Positions 24,557-35,364 of a stretch of 64,000 nt of DNA are shown here, piece by piece. Each line of letters starts with the position of its first letter. The stretch's first letter is position 1. The position numbers and the translations under genes were made by a program. The stretch is taken from contig JAHYIO010000006.1 of NCBI GenBank assembly GCA_020543525.1, positions 620,001 through 684,000 on the forward strand, in the 5' to 3' direction. The DNA is from Coriolopsis trogii (taxonomy: Eukaryota; Basidiomycota; Agaricomycetes; Polyporales; Polyporaceae). The notes under the pieces were generated by a model, which searched no databases, had not been told where the DNA came from, and saw nothing but the letters and a program-made list of their open reading frames with translations.

Positions 24557-26350
24557 TCAGGCGATATTCACGACAACTTGTTCTGCGTACGGTGCAAAGC
24601 GCTCCACCAGTGCCCGCTTCGTCTGCTCCAACTGCTCCGGCGTGTGTTGCGGTTCTGGTCCACAGCCTGTCTGCGCATCACGGAACGTGAAGCTGAACTG
24701 CTTCAGGCCAGTGTTCAAACACGCCAAGCGCTCATTGAGTGCGGTATACGTGTCATCACATAGGGCGTTGAAAGAACGGGGGGACCTCTCGCTGCGTATC
24801 CAGCCGCGTATCAAGACCACCGCCAGATGCTCCAGCTCCGGGAATAGGACGCGCTCGCTGGCAGTGGCAGCGTGCTCGGCCGGGGAAGGACGCAACGCTT
24901 CCAGCGGGGATCTCATCAGATTCAAGTGCGAGTGGTATCGAACCTCTAGAGTGAGGTCCTTGATATGGGCAAAGGTGTGCCTGAACGCCTCCATGTATTG
25001 GTTCACGATTGGTACAGGGATGGCTTCCCAGTGAGAGTACTCGATGCGAAGCGAGTGGACGGAGGGCGTTGTGGATGGGAAGATCGTGCGGACGGCCGTC
25101 GGGACCGAGTTGGATGCCGCAGGCTGATATAGTTGACAATCATAGTGGAAGTGTAGAAAGGCGCGTTCATCAAGGTAGCAGCTGAGCGACCACTTGGCGG
25201 TCCATGTGCAGACAAACTCCACCGTGTCGATGGCCATCGGTGTAAGCAGCGTTCCAATGGCAGAGGGGATGTACTCTGCTCGCGCATGGTACAATTCGAT
25301 GTGCACTTCGCTGCATACGTCGCGAGGGAAAGAGAGACGGGATAGGAGAGCAGATGTGCAGGACACCGCATTGGCTGAAGGAAATATGTGAAGCTGTTGG
25401 AGTTCAAGCAGGTCCACGTGTGGATCCGGTGTTATGGTCGCTGAAGGAGATTCGCTGAAGCCTGCAAGATACTCGAAACGGGTCAGGTGTGGGCATCGGT
25501 GAAGTAGGTCTAGGATCGCTTGCAGGTGCGCCGATCCCTCACAAGTCTGACATCCCCGGCATGGCAAAATGACTAGTGAGGATAGAAGAGGTGAGAAGAT
25601 CGGGATTTTCCACAGGGAAATGGGGATGCTGAGAGACCGTAACCGTGGCAAGACGATCGCGGGCAGTATCTGTCCATGCACTGGTGCTTCTTGATCGTCC
25701 ACTGTGTGGGTAATGGTGAGGTCTTCCAAACAAGGCATCCCTTCCTTGAGTATTTCAAGGAAAATATCGAGCATCGGACGTAGGGGAATATGAGCACTGA
25801 GCCTAGAGATGCGAGAAAAATGAGGTCGTAGTAGCGCATACGAAGGGGAATTTGGTTGTATGCTGAGGCGCCGCCTCTTAGGAACTGGAAACGAGTATGG
25901 TTGCGAAAGTGACAACACCATCCGAAGACCGTCCGTCCATCGTTTGCTCTGCCATCTACCACTTTCGTCGAGGTAAGCCAACACAAAGTTCGGAAGGAGT
26001 GCCACCCAGAAATCAGGAGTGTGTTGGATCAGATGTCGCCACAGCCGACAGACATGGGTGATGCGGATATCGTGGCACGAGGTTGGACCAAAGCAGGAAA
26101 AGATCTCGATGAGGACCTCCGGAGGAAGACGTCGATGGATGAGAGGCACCCTTTGGTTGTGTACAGAGTGGAGAGCGGAAATGCATCGCTGGTAGTGAGC
26201 AATCCTCATCGCAAGCCACGCCTCGCACTCAGAAGGCGAGAGTGTCTCAAGGGAGACAAGATCTTCTGCCGGAGTGTGTATATCTAGATCCATAGTACTA
26301 GCAGATGTAGTGTCATGATTAGTGCATGCTCTCAACTTCGAGTTATCCAT
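24557..26350 (-). CDS. F-box/LRR-like protein, single exon
   Basis: One open frame of 597 codons. I placed the start at 26350 (MDNSKLRAC) because the frame upstream lacks another ATG; a second candidate is 26293 (MDLDIHTP). The sequence SECEAWLAMRIAHYQRCISAL is a helix that precedes the F-box in this family. The F-box follows (HRRLPPEVLIEIFSCFGPTS...HVCRLWRHLI..TPDFW). The rest is a weak leucine-rich repeat-like region with patterns such as LPRLRSLSIPISLW and PELEHLAVVL. The end, RALVERFAPYAEQVVVN, matches the ends of the other F-box genes here. The protein is expected to bind Skp1 and present unknown substrates to an SCF ligase. It is convergent to GH47 and divergent to Swp1, from which only about 270 bp separate it. 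Confidence 0.85.
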   Translation of the reverse strand: MDNSKLRACTNHDTTSASTMDLDIHTPAEDLVSLETLSPSECEAWLAMRIAHYQRCISALHSVHNQRVPLIHRRLPPEVLIEIFSCFGPTSCHDIRITHVCRLWRHLIQHTPDFWVALLPNFVLAYLDESGRWQSKRWTDGLRMVLSLSQPYSFPVPKRRRLSIQPNSPSYALLRPHFSRISRLSAHIPLRPMLDIFLEILKEGMPCLEDLTITHTVDDQEAPVHGQILPAIVLPRLRSLSIPISLWKIPIFSPLLSSLVILPCRGCQTCEGSAHLQAILDLLHRCPHLTRFEYLAGFSESPSATITPDPHVDLLELQQLHIFPSANAVSCTSALLSRLSFPRDVCSEVHIELYHARAEYIPSAIGTLLTPMAIDTVEFVCTWTAKWSLSCYLDERAFLHFHYDCQLYQPAASNSVPTAVRTIFPSTTPSVHSLRIEYSHWEAIPVPIVNQYMEAFRHTFAHIKDLTLEVRYHSHLNLMRSPLEALRPSPAEHAATASERVLFPELEHLAVVLIRGWIRSERSPRSFNALCDDTYTALNERLACLNTGLKQFSFTFRDAQTGCGPEPQHTPEQLEQTKRALVERFAPYAEQVVVNIA

Positions 26351-26620
26351 GAGTCCTACCGTGTGTTTAAGCTCGTCAGTTGGATGCGGTATCACCAGCC
26401 ACTCGCGATCTCGCCAACGTAGTAACTAGTTCGGTGACTGAGGCTGAATAGGTTGAAGGCAGCAGACGGTGTGCCACGGCGCCCCCACTTTGATGGAGAT
26501 ATGAATGTGGTTATTTAGGTGCCCGGATAACCCTGTTGTCGTGCGAAATCGCAGTGACACGTCGCGCATTGCTGCGCGAACGCGCCCTCGCCGTCCCAAA
26601 CTCTGACCCCGACGGTCACC

Positions 26621-27678
26621 ATGTTCGGCGCGCTTCCCTTGTTTCTATGCTCGCTGTTGGCGGCGGCGGTGCATGCCTCGACTCTGACGCTTCAGTCTCC
26701 CCGGTTCACAATCTCATCGTCGGACGCAGCTCAGCTACGCTCTGAACCGTACGTCTCAGCCACCTCGGGGGTGTTTGATTGAGAAACATCCGCGTTTGAC
26801 ACGGTTGTCTCTGTTCAGAATCTCACTTGGCAGAAAGCCATCTCCCGTTGTCCTGGGCTCTTCAGAATTACTCAAGCTCACCTTCCAAGTTGTGGACGAG
26901 GACGGAAAGGGTGTTCAACCGCACCAAACCTTTCTCAGATTCTATGACCCTGTGTCGGGCGAAGAGGGCGTTCAGCCCGTCAAGGTCACTTCGGGCGGGA
27001 AGGCGAAATTTGAGCTGGTGCGCATACGCCTCATAGTACGCCTCACACTCCCCTTACCCGCATCGACCTCGTCAATAGAATATGGCGCGCCCGCCACCGT
27101 CTCTCCCTCCAACGACCAATGACCCTCTCAAAGTGTCGCTTTACATTGGGTCGTTCGTACATGACCCAGTGCAGTACGAGCTTTTTGACCTCGTCGTGCC
27201 CCCATCGCAGCCTCCCGCGCAGCACGCGGATGCGGCATTCTTCCGTCCGCTCCCAGAAATCGCGCATACATTCCGCCCAGAACAAAAGGTGCCTCCTAAG
27301 GCTGTCTCTGGCATATTCGCTCTCTTTCTTGCCGCACCCTGGGTTGTCCTCCTTGGCCTGGTACGTCTTACGTGCCCCAATTATATCCCAGCGCTGTGCT
27401 AATCTTGGCCGTCTATTCTTTTTCGCTGTATACCCAATGCGCCAACCGTAAAGTGGGCACACATCGGTCCCCAGGTGCCGCACTTGTTCTCCCCGAGTGT
27501 TGCGCCATTCGTTGCCTCACTGGCAGCGTTCGAGGCACTCCTCGTGTGGTATTGGGTTGAGCTACGGCTCGGGCAGGTGTTGTTGTACGGTGCCATCCTC
27601 AGCATCCCCACTACTATCGCTGGCAAGCGTGCCCTCGCCGCCATTGGCGATCGGAGGCTTGGGAAAGGTTCCAAGTGA
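26621..27678 (+). CDS. SWP1: Oligosaccharyltransferase subunit Swp1 / ribophorin II
   Basis: Four exons (26621-26748, 26819-27017, 27079-27360, 27454-27678) give 277 residues, the usual length for fungal Swp1. A signal peptide (MFGALPLFLCSLLAAAVHA) is followed by a beta-rich lumenal domain (FTISSSDAAQLRSEP, LKVSLYIGSFVHDPVQYELF), then the conserved stretch FRPLPEIAHTFRPEQKVPP, and three hydrophobic segments at the C-terminus (GIFALFLAAPWVVLLGL; SPSVAPFVASLAAFEALLVW; LGQVLLYGAILSIPTTIAG), ending in a basic cytosolic tail. It is a non-catalytic subunit of the ER oligosaccharyltransferase, which transfers the lipid-linked glycan to Asn in nascent secretory proteins. The secreted proteases and GH47 enzyme nearby are the kind of client it serves, though that adjacency need not be functional. 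Confidence 0.93.
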
Positions 27679-28059
27679 CTTCACGTAGTCATGTAAAGGT
27701 TAGGACCGAAGACGTATAGTATTTAACCAGACACTTGCTTGGTATGCCTATCTCCGTCGGTCCGGGGTTCGAGCCATTGCGTCCGTCGTAAGCGCGCTGT
27801 GCAAGATATTGGCAATTAAGCCCAGCGTGATCGGGATGTGACGAGATTTGGAGACAATATAAGACTCAAATACAGCGCACAGATCATTGTAGGTGACCAC
27901 CAGCTGGAACGCCATATTTCTCTCCCCCATTTATTATCGTTGATTCCCTGAACACAATCGTACGCGCAGGTTTGGTGAGTCAATACAGAATGCGGCGACC
28001 TTGCACTCACATTCTGATTTGTCCAGTACTCGCGATCGTACACGGTCGCGCTAGCAGAC
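27679..28059. other. Short intergenic spacer
   Basis: Between Swp1 and an F-box gene on the same strand. A GGTTCGAGCC string near 27765 resembles a tRNA B box, but the arms do not pair. Nothing else seen. Confidence 0.45.
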
Positions 28060-29878
28060 ATGGCATCTCCGCAGGCTACGCGAGGTTCAACATCTGCATC
28101 AGAGGCAGGGGACATGGTCGACTGGCAGGAACGATCTATGCTTGAGGCACTTTACAGTCCGGACGGCCGAGACCCCGTGATTCATCGACGACTCCCGCCT
28201 GAAACTCTCATGAAGATCTTCGCCTGCGTCAAGGTCACATCCTGGCACGATGTACAAGTCGCCCATGTTTGCCGGTTGTGGCGGCAGTTGATCCTGTCCA
28301 CTCCCGACTTTTGGGTCTCGTTCTTCTCCATAGAAGTCGTCGCACAAGGCGTCAGGAGAAAAGGACATTGCGCATGCCTGTCGTCAACGGCGTCTTGAGA
28401 CACTGCTCTCGCGATCTCAGCCGCGACCATTCGCTTTCCCTGGTTGCCTAACGATAGGCCCCGAGAACGGCCTGGATGCGTATATGCTGGTCGAACTTCA
28501 CTTTCACCGCGTCACTTCGCTCCACGTCCACATATCTACTCCCTCCATGCTCAGTCTATTTAGCGCAAGGCTGAAAAAGGGAATGCCGAAACTCGAAGAC
28601 CTGGTTGTCACCCACTCCGCCTTCGATGTGTCGGACGAAGCTGACGCGCTACAATTTCTAACATCGGATACCATCCTGCCGCGTCTCCGGAATCTCGAAA
28701 TACCCCCTGGCTTCATGAAGACGACTCTGTCTTCAAACGTGTCGTCGCTGGTGATTCTTTCATGCCACTGCAGTCTCTGCCGAGAAGCGCGCAGCCTCCA
28801 ATGTGTTCTCGAGCTGCTCGACCGACACCCGCATCTGACTTCTTTCCAATGTCGATCGTTCGTCCGACCCGACCTATCAACACAGCCTCCTTTGCTCTAT
28901 CCGAAGTTGCTCCAGCTCCGCGAGCTTGACTTGCGAACCATCCGCGCGTCGTTCATTTCTGCTCTGGTAGCTCGCCTCACGGTCCCATCCATCGTATACG
29001 TGCATGCCTATGTTGTCGTCGGCAATGGTCCAGAAGATATCCTTCCACTCGGGATCCGGTTGCTGCCCGTGATGGCGACCGTCGATACGGTCAACATGAC
29101 GCTCGAGCATGTCGTCGGAGTAGAAGTCACCTGCTCCCGTGGTGGATCGACCTGTCTCTCCCTGAAGACCACCTCGAGCGGGGCGTACTCCTTCGGCGCA
29201 CTCTCGGAGACCACACTCGGCATGTTCCCGGCGCCGACGTCGGTCACCTCGCTTTCCGTGACTTACGGCGGCTATACCGACGACCTCGACCGCCACGTCC
29301 AAGACGTGAGACGCGTCTTCCCCGCGCTCAGGCACCTCAAGATGTCCATGTGGCACCTGAACGAGGACAGCGAGACGACTGCATGGCTCCCCGCACTGCG
29401 CGATGGCGCTTCGGCCGCCGGCGCCGATCTCCCTTTGCCTGCGCTCGAGCATCTCGACCTGGACTGGGTGCTCTACTCGCACACGGCCACGGATTGGGAG
29501 AACTTCGCGGCCGTGTGCGACGACGTCGTGGCGACTCTCGCACATCGGGCACGGCTGGGCGCGCGGTTGAAGGAGCTAACTTTCACGTGCTGTTGCGAGT
29601 CCCATCAGACCGCGACGAACCCGCTGCCCGACACGTCTGCTAGGGTCTGGGACTGGCTGGTGGAGCGGTTTGTGCCTTTCGTGGACACACTTGGCGGGCG
29701 CGTATGCTTGGAATGGCCGTACGACGAGGATGAGTCGGAGGAAGAGGAGTCCGACGAGGATGAATCTGGTGCGGTGAAGCTCGACGAGCAGCATTCCGGA
29801 CGAACAAGCTCTCCTCGAGTTCGCACCACCGACTGCAGAGTCTCATTCATGGATCACAGCAAGAATAGCACTCTATGA
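28060..29878 (+). pseudogene. F-box/LRR gene with one frameshift and a borrowed tail
   Basis: The start (28060) opens an F-box region, DPVIHRRLPPETLMKIFACV...HVCRLWRQLILSTPDFWVSFF. After that the frame shifts by one base near 28322-28336. The continuing frame reads HACRQRRLETLLSRSQPRPF and then about 450 uninterrupted codons of LRR-like sequence (LPRLRNLEIPPGF, FPALRHLKMSMWH, LPALEHLDLDWVL), so a single indel separates two good halves. Splicing does not repair it: the only GT-AG pair with the right phase would be a 19-nt intron. The end has a long acidic run (DEDESEEEESDEDES), after which the last roughly 28 codons come from the wrong frame of the neighbouring truncated F-box copy. It may be a recent pseudogene, or the second half may be expressed alone. 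Confidence 0.65.
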
Positions 29879-31450
29879 GAGGCGTATTCTGGAGCTCCGT
29901 TTTGCGTATAACCATGCTTCGTCAATAAATCGATGCCTACCCCCGGAAATATTCTCCTGCATTAGGCCCACGTCCCTGCACGAGGTCAAGATTGGGCAGG
30001 TCTGTCGCACATGGAGGCGATTGCTCATGCCCATTCCAAGGTTCTGGGCGTCATTGCTTTCTAACCGTCGCATATGGTTTCCTGCCAATCGGAGAGAACG
30101 ACAGCGTCTCGAGTTGATCTTGCAACGCTCCGCACCACGTCCTCTCATCATACCCCCTATATTCGCCTTCAGCATGACCTCTTCTGCCTTGGAGCCACAC
30201 CTTGTTCGTCTTTCGTCGCTGACCGTCACATGTCATACCGAACACATCCACACTCTGTACAATCCGCTCGAACAAGCTCTGCCGAAGTTGGAGACATTGC
30301 TTATCGCTCATTGTGACGCATCGCCTTTGACCTCGGTAACAAGGACGGCAATGCAATGCTTCACGATGCTTACAAACTGCCCCGTCTTGACACGGTTCAG
30401 TTGCCGGGAGTCATGTTCGATATGGACTTCTATCCCCGATGTTGCAAATGCCGGTCATGTCGTCGATCATCGGGAGATGTCAACAACTTGTTGGAGCTTA
30501 TAGAGAGGCATGAAGATCTCGAATGTTTCACATATCTAGATGGGGCCAATTCTCGCCTTCCACGCCGCCCTTGGGTCGGTTGATACGGCTGCCTTACCTC
30601 GAAGACCTAGACATCGAACACAATGCGGCGGCTTGGACATCTCGTTTTTTCCCAACTTTCCCTGCCGCCCGGGGTGGCCATTCAAATACGTGCGAAGCCT
30701 GGTAGGGTGCAAGAGGTCGCACCAGCCATCTGCAGCAGGCCCGACTTCGCTGAGCTGCGCCATATCATGATAATTTTTCGATGGGGAGCGAGGTTTTCAT
30801 GGGGCTTCCATAGCTTTCCAACGGCACAAATTCGCCGATGAAGGTCTGTACGTGCCAGTGACAGCCCTTCAGGACGAGTCATTCGACTCGAGCATCGTGG
30901 ATGTATTCCTCGACGTGTTTCCGGATCGGATGTCGTCCGCATCATCACTCAGCCTCGTGCTAGTCGGCACTGTGGTATCCACAGCGGTTCGATTTGATCA
31001 ACGTATGCAAGACCTGTTACGCGGCTACGGACGTATCACCCTGCTCACTTTCTCTGCAAATGAAGCGGGACCTCCGGATCGTCTTGTGGTCGCGTTGCGT
31101 ACTTCCAGGGAAGACGGCACCGACAACACTCTTCCTTGTCCCCAGCTTACAGAGCTCCTCTTGAAATGGGATATCGACTTGGCGCATGCTGAAGAAATGG
31201 GTACAGGCGCGGCGGAATTCGAAGCGACTTGCGCTGAGGTCGAGAGCACGTTGAAGTATCGGGCGAACCGGGTGCTGTCTTGGACAGTGTCACGTTTTTG
31301 TGCAATCAGGTTGTTCAGTCTGGAGCTGGCAGGACATATCAGGAGGTGGATACAAGGCTCAGGGACCGGTATGCTCCTTGGACGAAAGCCTTCTGTTTGT
31401 CTGAGGGCGACGGGTAAGGATCGACGAATCTTTGAGGGAACTTCTAGACA
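29797..31450 (+). pseudogene. 5'-truncated, frameshifted F-box copy
   Basis: From about 29797 the DNA is nearly identical to the minus-strand F-box gene at 47412-49163, starting inside its codons for PDERALLE and running through ITARIALYERRILELRFAYN, the F-box and the LRR region. At least four frame changes follow (around 30355, 30500-30540, 30620 and 30780-30850). The matching fragments sit in successive frames: MFDMDF, then QFSPSTPPLGR, then VQEVAPAICSRPDF, and finally FDQRMQDLLRGYGRITLL with EFEATCAEVESTLKYRANR. It has no start codon of its own, and a 9-bp loss removes part of LPPEILMEIF. A decayed duplicate in inverted orientation to its relative. Confidence 0.85.
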
Positions 31451-31921
31451 ACGCTAACACACCGTCCTTCTATAGGATCTTCGTATACGCCTGGTGATGG
31501 TACTGCATTCGATCACGCAAACCGTTGTGCTGTCAATTCGAATTTCGGTATATTGGACGAGAGAGATGACCGTCGCCGTAGACTCAACGGAGGTAGTTGA
31601 GTAATTACTATGTGGCAGCTTTGTTGACTGGGGAGGAGATATCATGAGTGGCGAGGGAGAAGTTGGGGCTGCTGAGTATAGCATTTGCGCAGTGATTTCA
31701 CTCAAATATAGTGTTAACTCTGAACGATCATGACGGTTGTGGTGGCTGCAACTCTCGGCGCCTGAGGCTCGCCATCAACTCATTTGAAAGTCCGCCTAAA
31801 AGGCCTCCTGACTTCCTCCACCATCCTCGTCGCGTTCAAGCCAGGCAAGCGGACTTGTGCATGGTTCGTCGTATTGAGATGCTTACAATGATCCCACAGC
31901 AACTCGTGGGCCGTGGCTCAG
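31451..31921. other. Intergenic spacer
   Basis: Between the F-box pseudogene and the next intact F-box gene. Presumed promoter of the latter; no element or gene recognised. Confidence 0.45.
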
Positions 31922-33694
31922 ATGGATTTACCCGAGATGCGGGACCCAACTTCTTCAAAAGTCAAGGGTCTAGAGGATTGGGATTGTCTAAGCCCCGATG
32001 AACGATTGCTATGCGAGACAGAACCACCGTCCGCCGAGTCTCAACCATGGTTATTGGCCAGGATAGCTCTGTATGAGAGACGAATCGCCGCACTCGGCTC
32101 CGCATACAATCGAGGTTCTCCGATTCATCGACGCGTCCCGCCAGAGGTTCTGATGCAAGTATTCTCCTGTATCAAACCCACCTCATGGCGCGAAGTCCAA
32201 CTTGTGCAGGTCTGCCGCATATGGAAGCAACTCATCATGGTCACCCCCGAGTTTTGGACATCCTTCCTCTCCGACCCCGCGATTACGTGCCCTCGCGATT
32301 CCAGAGCTCGAAAGCGCCTTAGAGAAGTTCTCCAACGCTCTGCGCCACGGCTCCTTGTCATCCCTTCGCTGACCCTGGCAACCATGACAGTGTTTACTGC
32401 CTTGGAGCCGCACGTTGTTCGCTTCTCGTCGCTGACGGTCAGATGTCATACTGGATACATCCCGCCCTTCTGCGATATGTTGAAGCAAACGATGCCAAAC
32501 CTGGAAGAGTTGAACATCTCTCACGGAGATACCCTACCTCTGCTGGAAGCGGATAGAGAAGCAATGCAATCGTTCAACTCTCGGCCTGACCAGCGAAACC
32601 TACCGCGTCTCCGGAAACTCCAACTGCCAGGCATCATGCTCAGGATGAATTTCGGCGCCGCACCCGTGCTATCCCTCACAATTCCTCGGGATTGCACATG
32701 TGTGCCTTGTCAGCAGAACGGAGACCTCCTAGCCGTGTTGAGGTGCCTACAACGACATACGCGCATCACTCACTTCACTCATCTTCCCAAATTGGAGCTG
32801 TCGTTGCCTTCAGCTGCGACAGCGAATATGTCCGTGCGGCTTCCCCATCTCCAATGTCTCCAGATAGGACCTATCCGCACTGCATGGATCGTAGGTCTCC
32901 TATCCCGGCTCATTATCCCGCCCGATGCATGCCTGGACATCCATGCAATACCTCAGGACGTCGAGCAATTAGTGCCACATACCATGCGCGCCCTGGCCCT
33001 CGCCTCTGCAGCCAAGTCCGTTCATTTGAGCTTCATCCTCAATAGGCATGATGCCTTCGCCCTGATCACTCTCGACAAGGCCGAGCACACACATGCGCCG
33101 CCGCCGGTGCTCGAGACTCTTCTCAAGCTGAGGATCAACCTCAAGCCTCGTCAAGACCTCTTCAGGCATATCATACCCGCTGTTCCTGCTCTGTTCTCGG
33201 GACGGGTGTCGTCCGCGTCATGGCTGTCCGTCTTCGTCGAGCACGACTGGATGTGGGACGCACTCCGTGTTGGCAGCAACCAGGAGAGTCTCCTTCGCAC
33301 ATTCAGACACATCACGCACTTCCACCTCGGCTCCATAGATACAATGCCACCCATCCCATTCCTGTTCGCGTTGCGCCGTCCCCCCACCGGAGACGACCGC
33401 ACTATTGACAGTGGTGCGTCCCGGGTGCCCTGTCCCGACCTCACTCACCTCTTCGTGGAATGGCGTGTGGGTGGTCACGGAGGGACGTACAACGACTATG
33501 AGGTGCTGTGCGACGAGATCGAGAGGACGGTGAAGTATCGCGCTGAGCATGGGGCACCCTTGAGATGTCTACAGGTCAAATATCTCCAATGCTCCGCGCT
33601 CGGATTGACTGAAACCCTCAAGGATGCGGAGAGTAGGAGATTGGAGGCACGCTATGCACCTTGGGTAGATGAGGTCGAGGCTACAATGGTCTAA
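31922..33694 (+). CDS. F-box/LRR-like protein, single exon
   Basis: One open frame of 590 codons starting at MDLPEMRDPTSSK (31922). SPDERLLCETEPPSAESQPW and ARIALYERRIAALGSAYN form the N-terminal helix shared with the gene at 47-49 kb. The F-box reads HRRVPPEVLMQVFSCIKPTSW...QVCRIWKQLIMVTPEFWTSF. The remainder is LRR-like (NLPRLRKLQLPGIML, LPHLQCLQIGP), has a CTCVPCQQNGD Cys pair, and ends in LEARYAPWVDEVEATMV, the regular family terminus. The frame is intact, so this copy is probably functional and serves as the reference against which its broken neighbours can be judged. Substrate unknown. Confidence 0.85.
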   Translation: MDLPEMRDPTSSKVKGLEDWDCLSPDERLLCETEPPSAESQPWLLARIALYERRIAALGSAYNRGSPIHRRVPPEVLMQVFSCIKPTSWREVQLVQVCRIWKQLIMVTPEFWTSFLSDPAITCPRDSRARKRLREVLQRSAPRLLVIPSLTLATMTVFTALEPHVVRFSSLTVRCHTGYIPPFCDMLKQTMPNLEELNISHGDTLPLLEADREAMQSFNSRPDQRNLPRLRKLQLPGIMLRMNFGAAPVLSLTIPRDCTCVPCQQNGDLLAVLRCLQRHTRITHFTHLPKLELSLPSAATANMSVRLPHLQCLQIGPIRTAWIVGLLSRLIIPPDACLDIHAIPQDVEQLVPHTMRALALASAAKSVHLSFILNRHDAFALITLDKAEHTHAPPPVLETLLKLRINLKPRQDLFRHIIPAVPALFSGRVSSASWLSVFVEHDWMWDALRVGSNQESLLRTFRHITHFHLGSIDTMPPIPFLFALRRPPTGDDRTIDSGASRVPCPDLTHLFVEWRVGGHGGTYNDYEVLCDEIERTVKYRAEHGAPLRCLQVKYLQCSALGLTETLKDAESRRLEARYAPWVDEVEATMV

Positions 33695-34115
33695 TAGAAT
33701 GTGGTTCATGTCTGTCTTGCTTTCCTCGATGTGATGGGATCTCCGCTCCTAACGGACAGGATGAGTCGCATTTCAGATCTGCTAAATACCTTCGTCAGTT
33801 CAGAGTCACAATTTGTACGATCGCGACGCGAACGCTTGGACATGGGGTGAGTGACTGACTGAAATCATGCGAGGTTGCACCGTATCTTTTATGCGTATGA
33901 TAGACTCTTGGCCATCTCCGCATGAGCACAAACATAGTCAAGTTCGTAAATACCAGCCGATGCGCGTGAAGTACAGGTATGGCTGACTAAGCAATGCAGG
34001 AAGGGAGGCGTTGTATGCGCATGTTTGTCCGCAAACCTTAATCTTTTCACGACGACGCCGAATAGCCAAAACGCGACGTTGAGCTCAACGACCCCGATCC
34101 AAGACCATCATCACC
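33695..34115. other. Promoter region of NAC beta
   Basis: Upstream region of the NAC beta gene with no recognisable gene. The start codon is preceded by ATCACC, a good initiation context. Confidence 0.45.
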
Positions 34116-34925
34116 ATGGACCCCGCAAAATTGGCCAAGCTGCAGGCCCAGGCCGCGGCGAACAGGATCGGTGCGTTTTCCCCGTCCGATTCTGACCCGT
34201 ATCAGCCCAGGACGGTGGGGGGCCTGCCCGACCGTGAGCTCACGCGCGTACGCGTTCACAGGCGGTAAGGGGACCATGCGTCGCAAGATCGTCCGGAAGA
34301 CGAAGCCGTCGACCGCACAGGACGACAAAAAGCTGCAGGGCGCGCTCAAGAAGCTCAACGTCCAGCCCATCCCCGGTGTGGAGGAGGTCAACATGTTCCG
34401 CGAGGACGGCAACGTTCTCCACTTCAGCACGCCCAAGGGTACGTCGCTTATATCCCTGAAAACTCCTGCCCACGTTGTTCCCCGCTCCTTTGTAACTCTC
34501 GTTTCCCCCGCGTTTTCTTCGCGCGAATGGGACCTCTCGGTGGTACTCGCTGCGTTCCCCGGCTTACGTATGTGCGTCATGGCGGATGAACTAATCTTGG
34601 GTCTGCTTTGTTTCCAGTGCACGCGGCCGTCACTGCCAACACCTTCGCTGTGTACGGCGCCGGACACGTGAAGGAGCTCACGGAGCTTGTCCCCGGCATC
34701 CTCAACCAGCTCGGCCCCGACTCACTCGCATCCCTCCGCAAGCTCGCCGAGTCGTACCAGGCCATTCAGCAGAGCCAGCAGCGTCCACCAGCTGCAGCTG
34801 ACGACGATGACGACGACGTCCCCGACCTCGTCGAGAACTTTGACGCTGTGGAGGACAAGCCTGCTGAGGAGAAGCCCGCTGAGGCGACGGAGGAGAAGAA
34901 GCCGGAGCTCGAGGAGCTCAACTGA
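34116..34925 (+). CDS. EGD1: Nascent polypeptide-associated complex subunit beta
   Basis: Three exons (34116-34170, 34262-34438, 34618-34925) give 179 residues. The N-terminus [20 protein letters not shown] and the ribosome-binding stretch [11 protein letters not shown] are hallmark BTF3/Egd1 sequence. The NAC domain follows ([60 protein letters not shown]), and the tail is acidic ([14 protein letters not shown]...EELN). With NAC alpha it forms a cytosolic dimer at the ribosomal exit tunnel that shields nascent chains and tunes SRP targeting. The gene is convergent with the Aip1 gene, with about 440 bp between stops. Confidence 0.97.
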
Positions 34926-35364
34926 ACCTGATGTCAAAACATGCCGCCTATGTTGACCCATTGCGTTCGTAGTACTCCATGACCCCTTCCTACCTGCCAC
35001 GACCTAACACCCTCTGCATCCCTCTGTCGGTCTAGCAGCACCCTCATCATGTTCCGTACTGCCATCTGCTCGTACTAGCTACCCACTGTCATCCTTAGGT
35101 ACTCGCTGTCCTCCGCATACGACTGTCCAATGCCCGCATTGTAAACTGATCGCAAATCCTGTATACTGCTCACTTGTGCGTGATACCATGCATCCGCCCT
35201 GCGACCATTTGGTCTTGATGGTATGTGTGCCGAGACCATTGGGGACGAGGATAGTTCTCCCCACATGCATCGCAGGGAGGTTAACGATCAAGGCAGATAT
35301 CATCGCAAACTATACAACAGTTGTTATACGCTTCTCCCTATGTCCGATCACACACTCCCCAAGC
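34926..35364. other. Convergent 3' intergenic region
   Basis: Between the stops of NAC beta (+) and Aip1 (-); presumably both 3' UTRs. Nothing else seen. Confidence 0.5.

Noticed and set aside
24557..26395. Longer N-terminus of the F-box gene starting at 26395
   Set aside because: That codon is GTG on the minus strand, not ATG; the first ATG in frame is at 26350.
27745..27800. GGTTCGAGCC string resembling a tRNA B box
   Set aside because: The bases around it do not form a five-pair T stem, and no A box or acceptor stem lies at the right distance.
28060..29878. Repairing the F-box frameshift by a 19-nt intron GTCTCG...CATAG
   Set aside because: The phase would fit, but introns that short are not spliced in fungi as far as known; all other introns here are at least about 42 bp.
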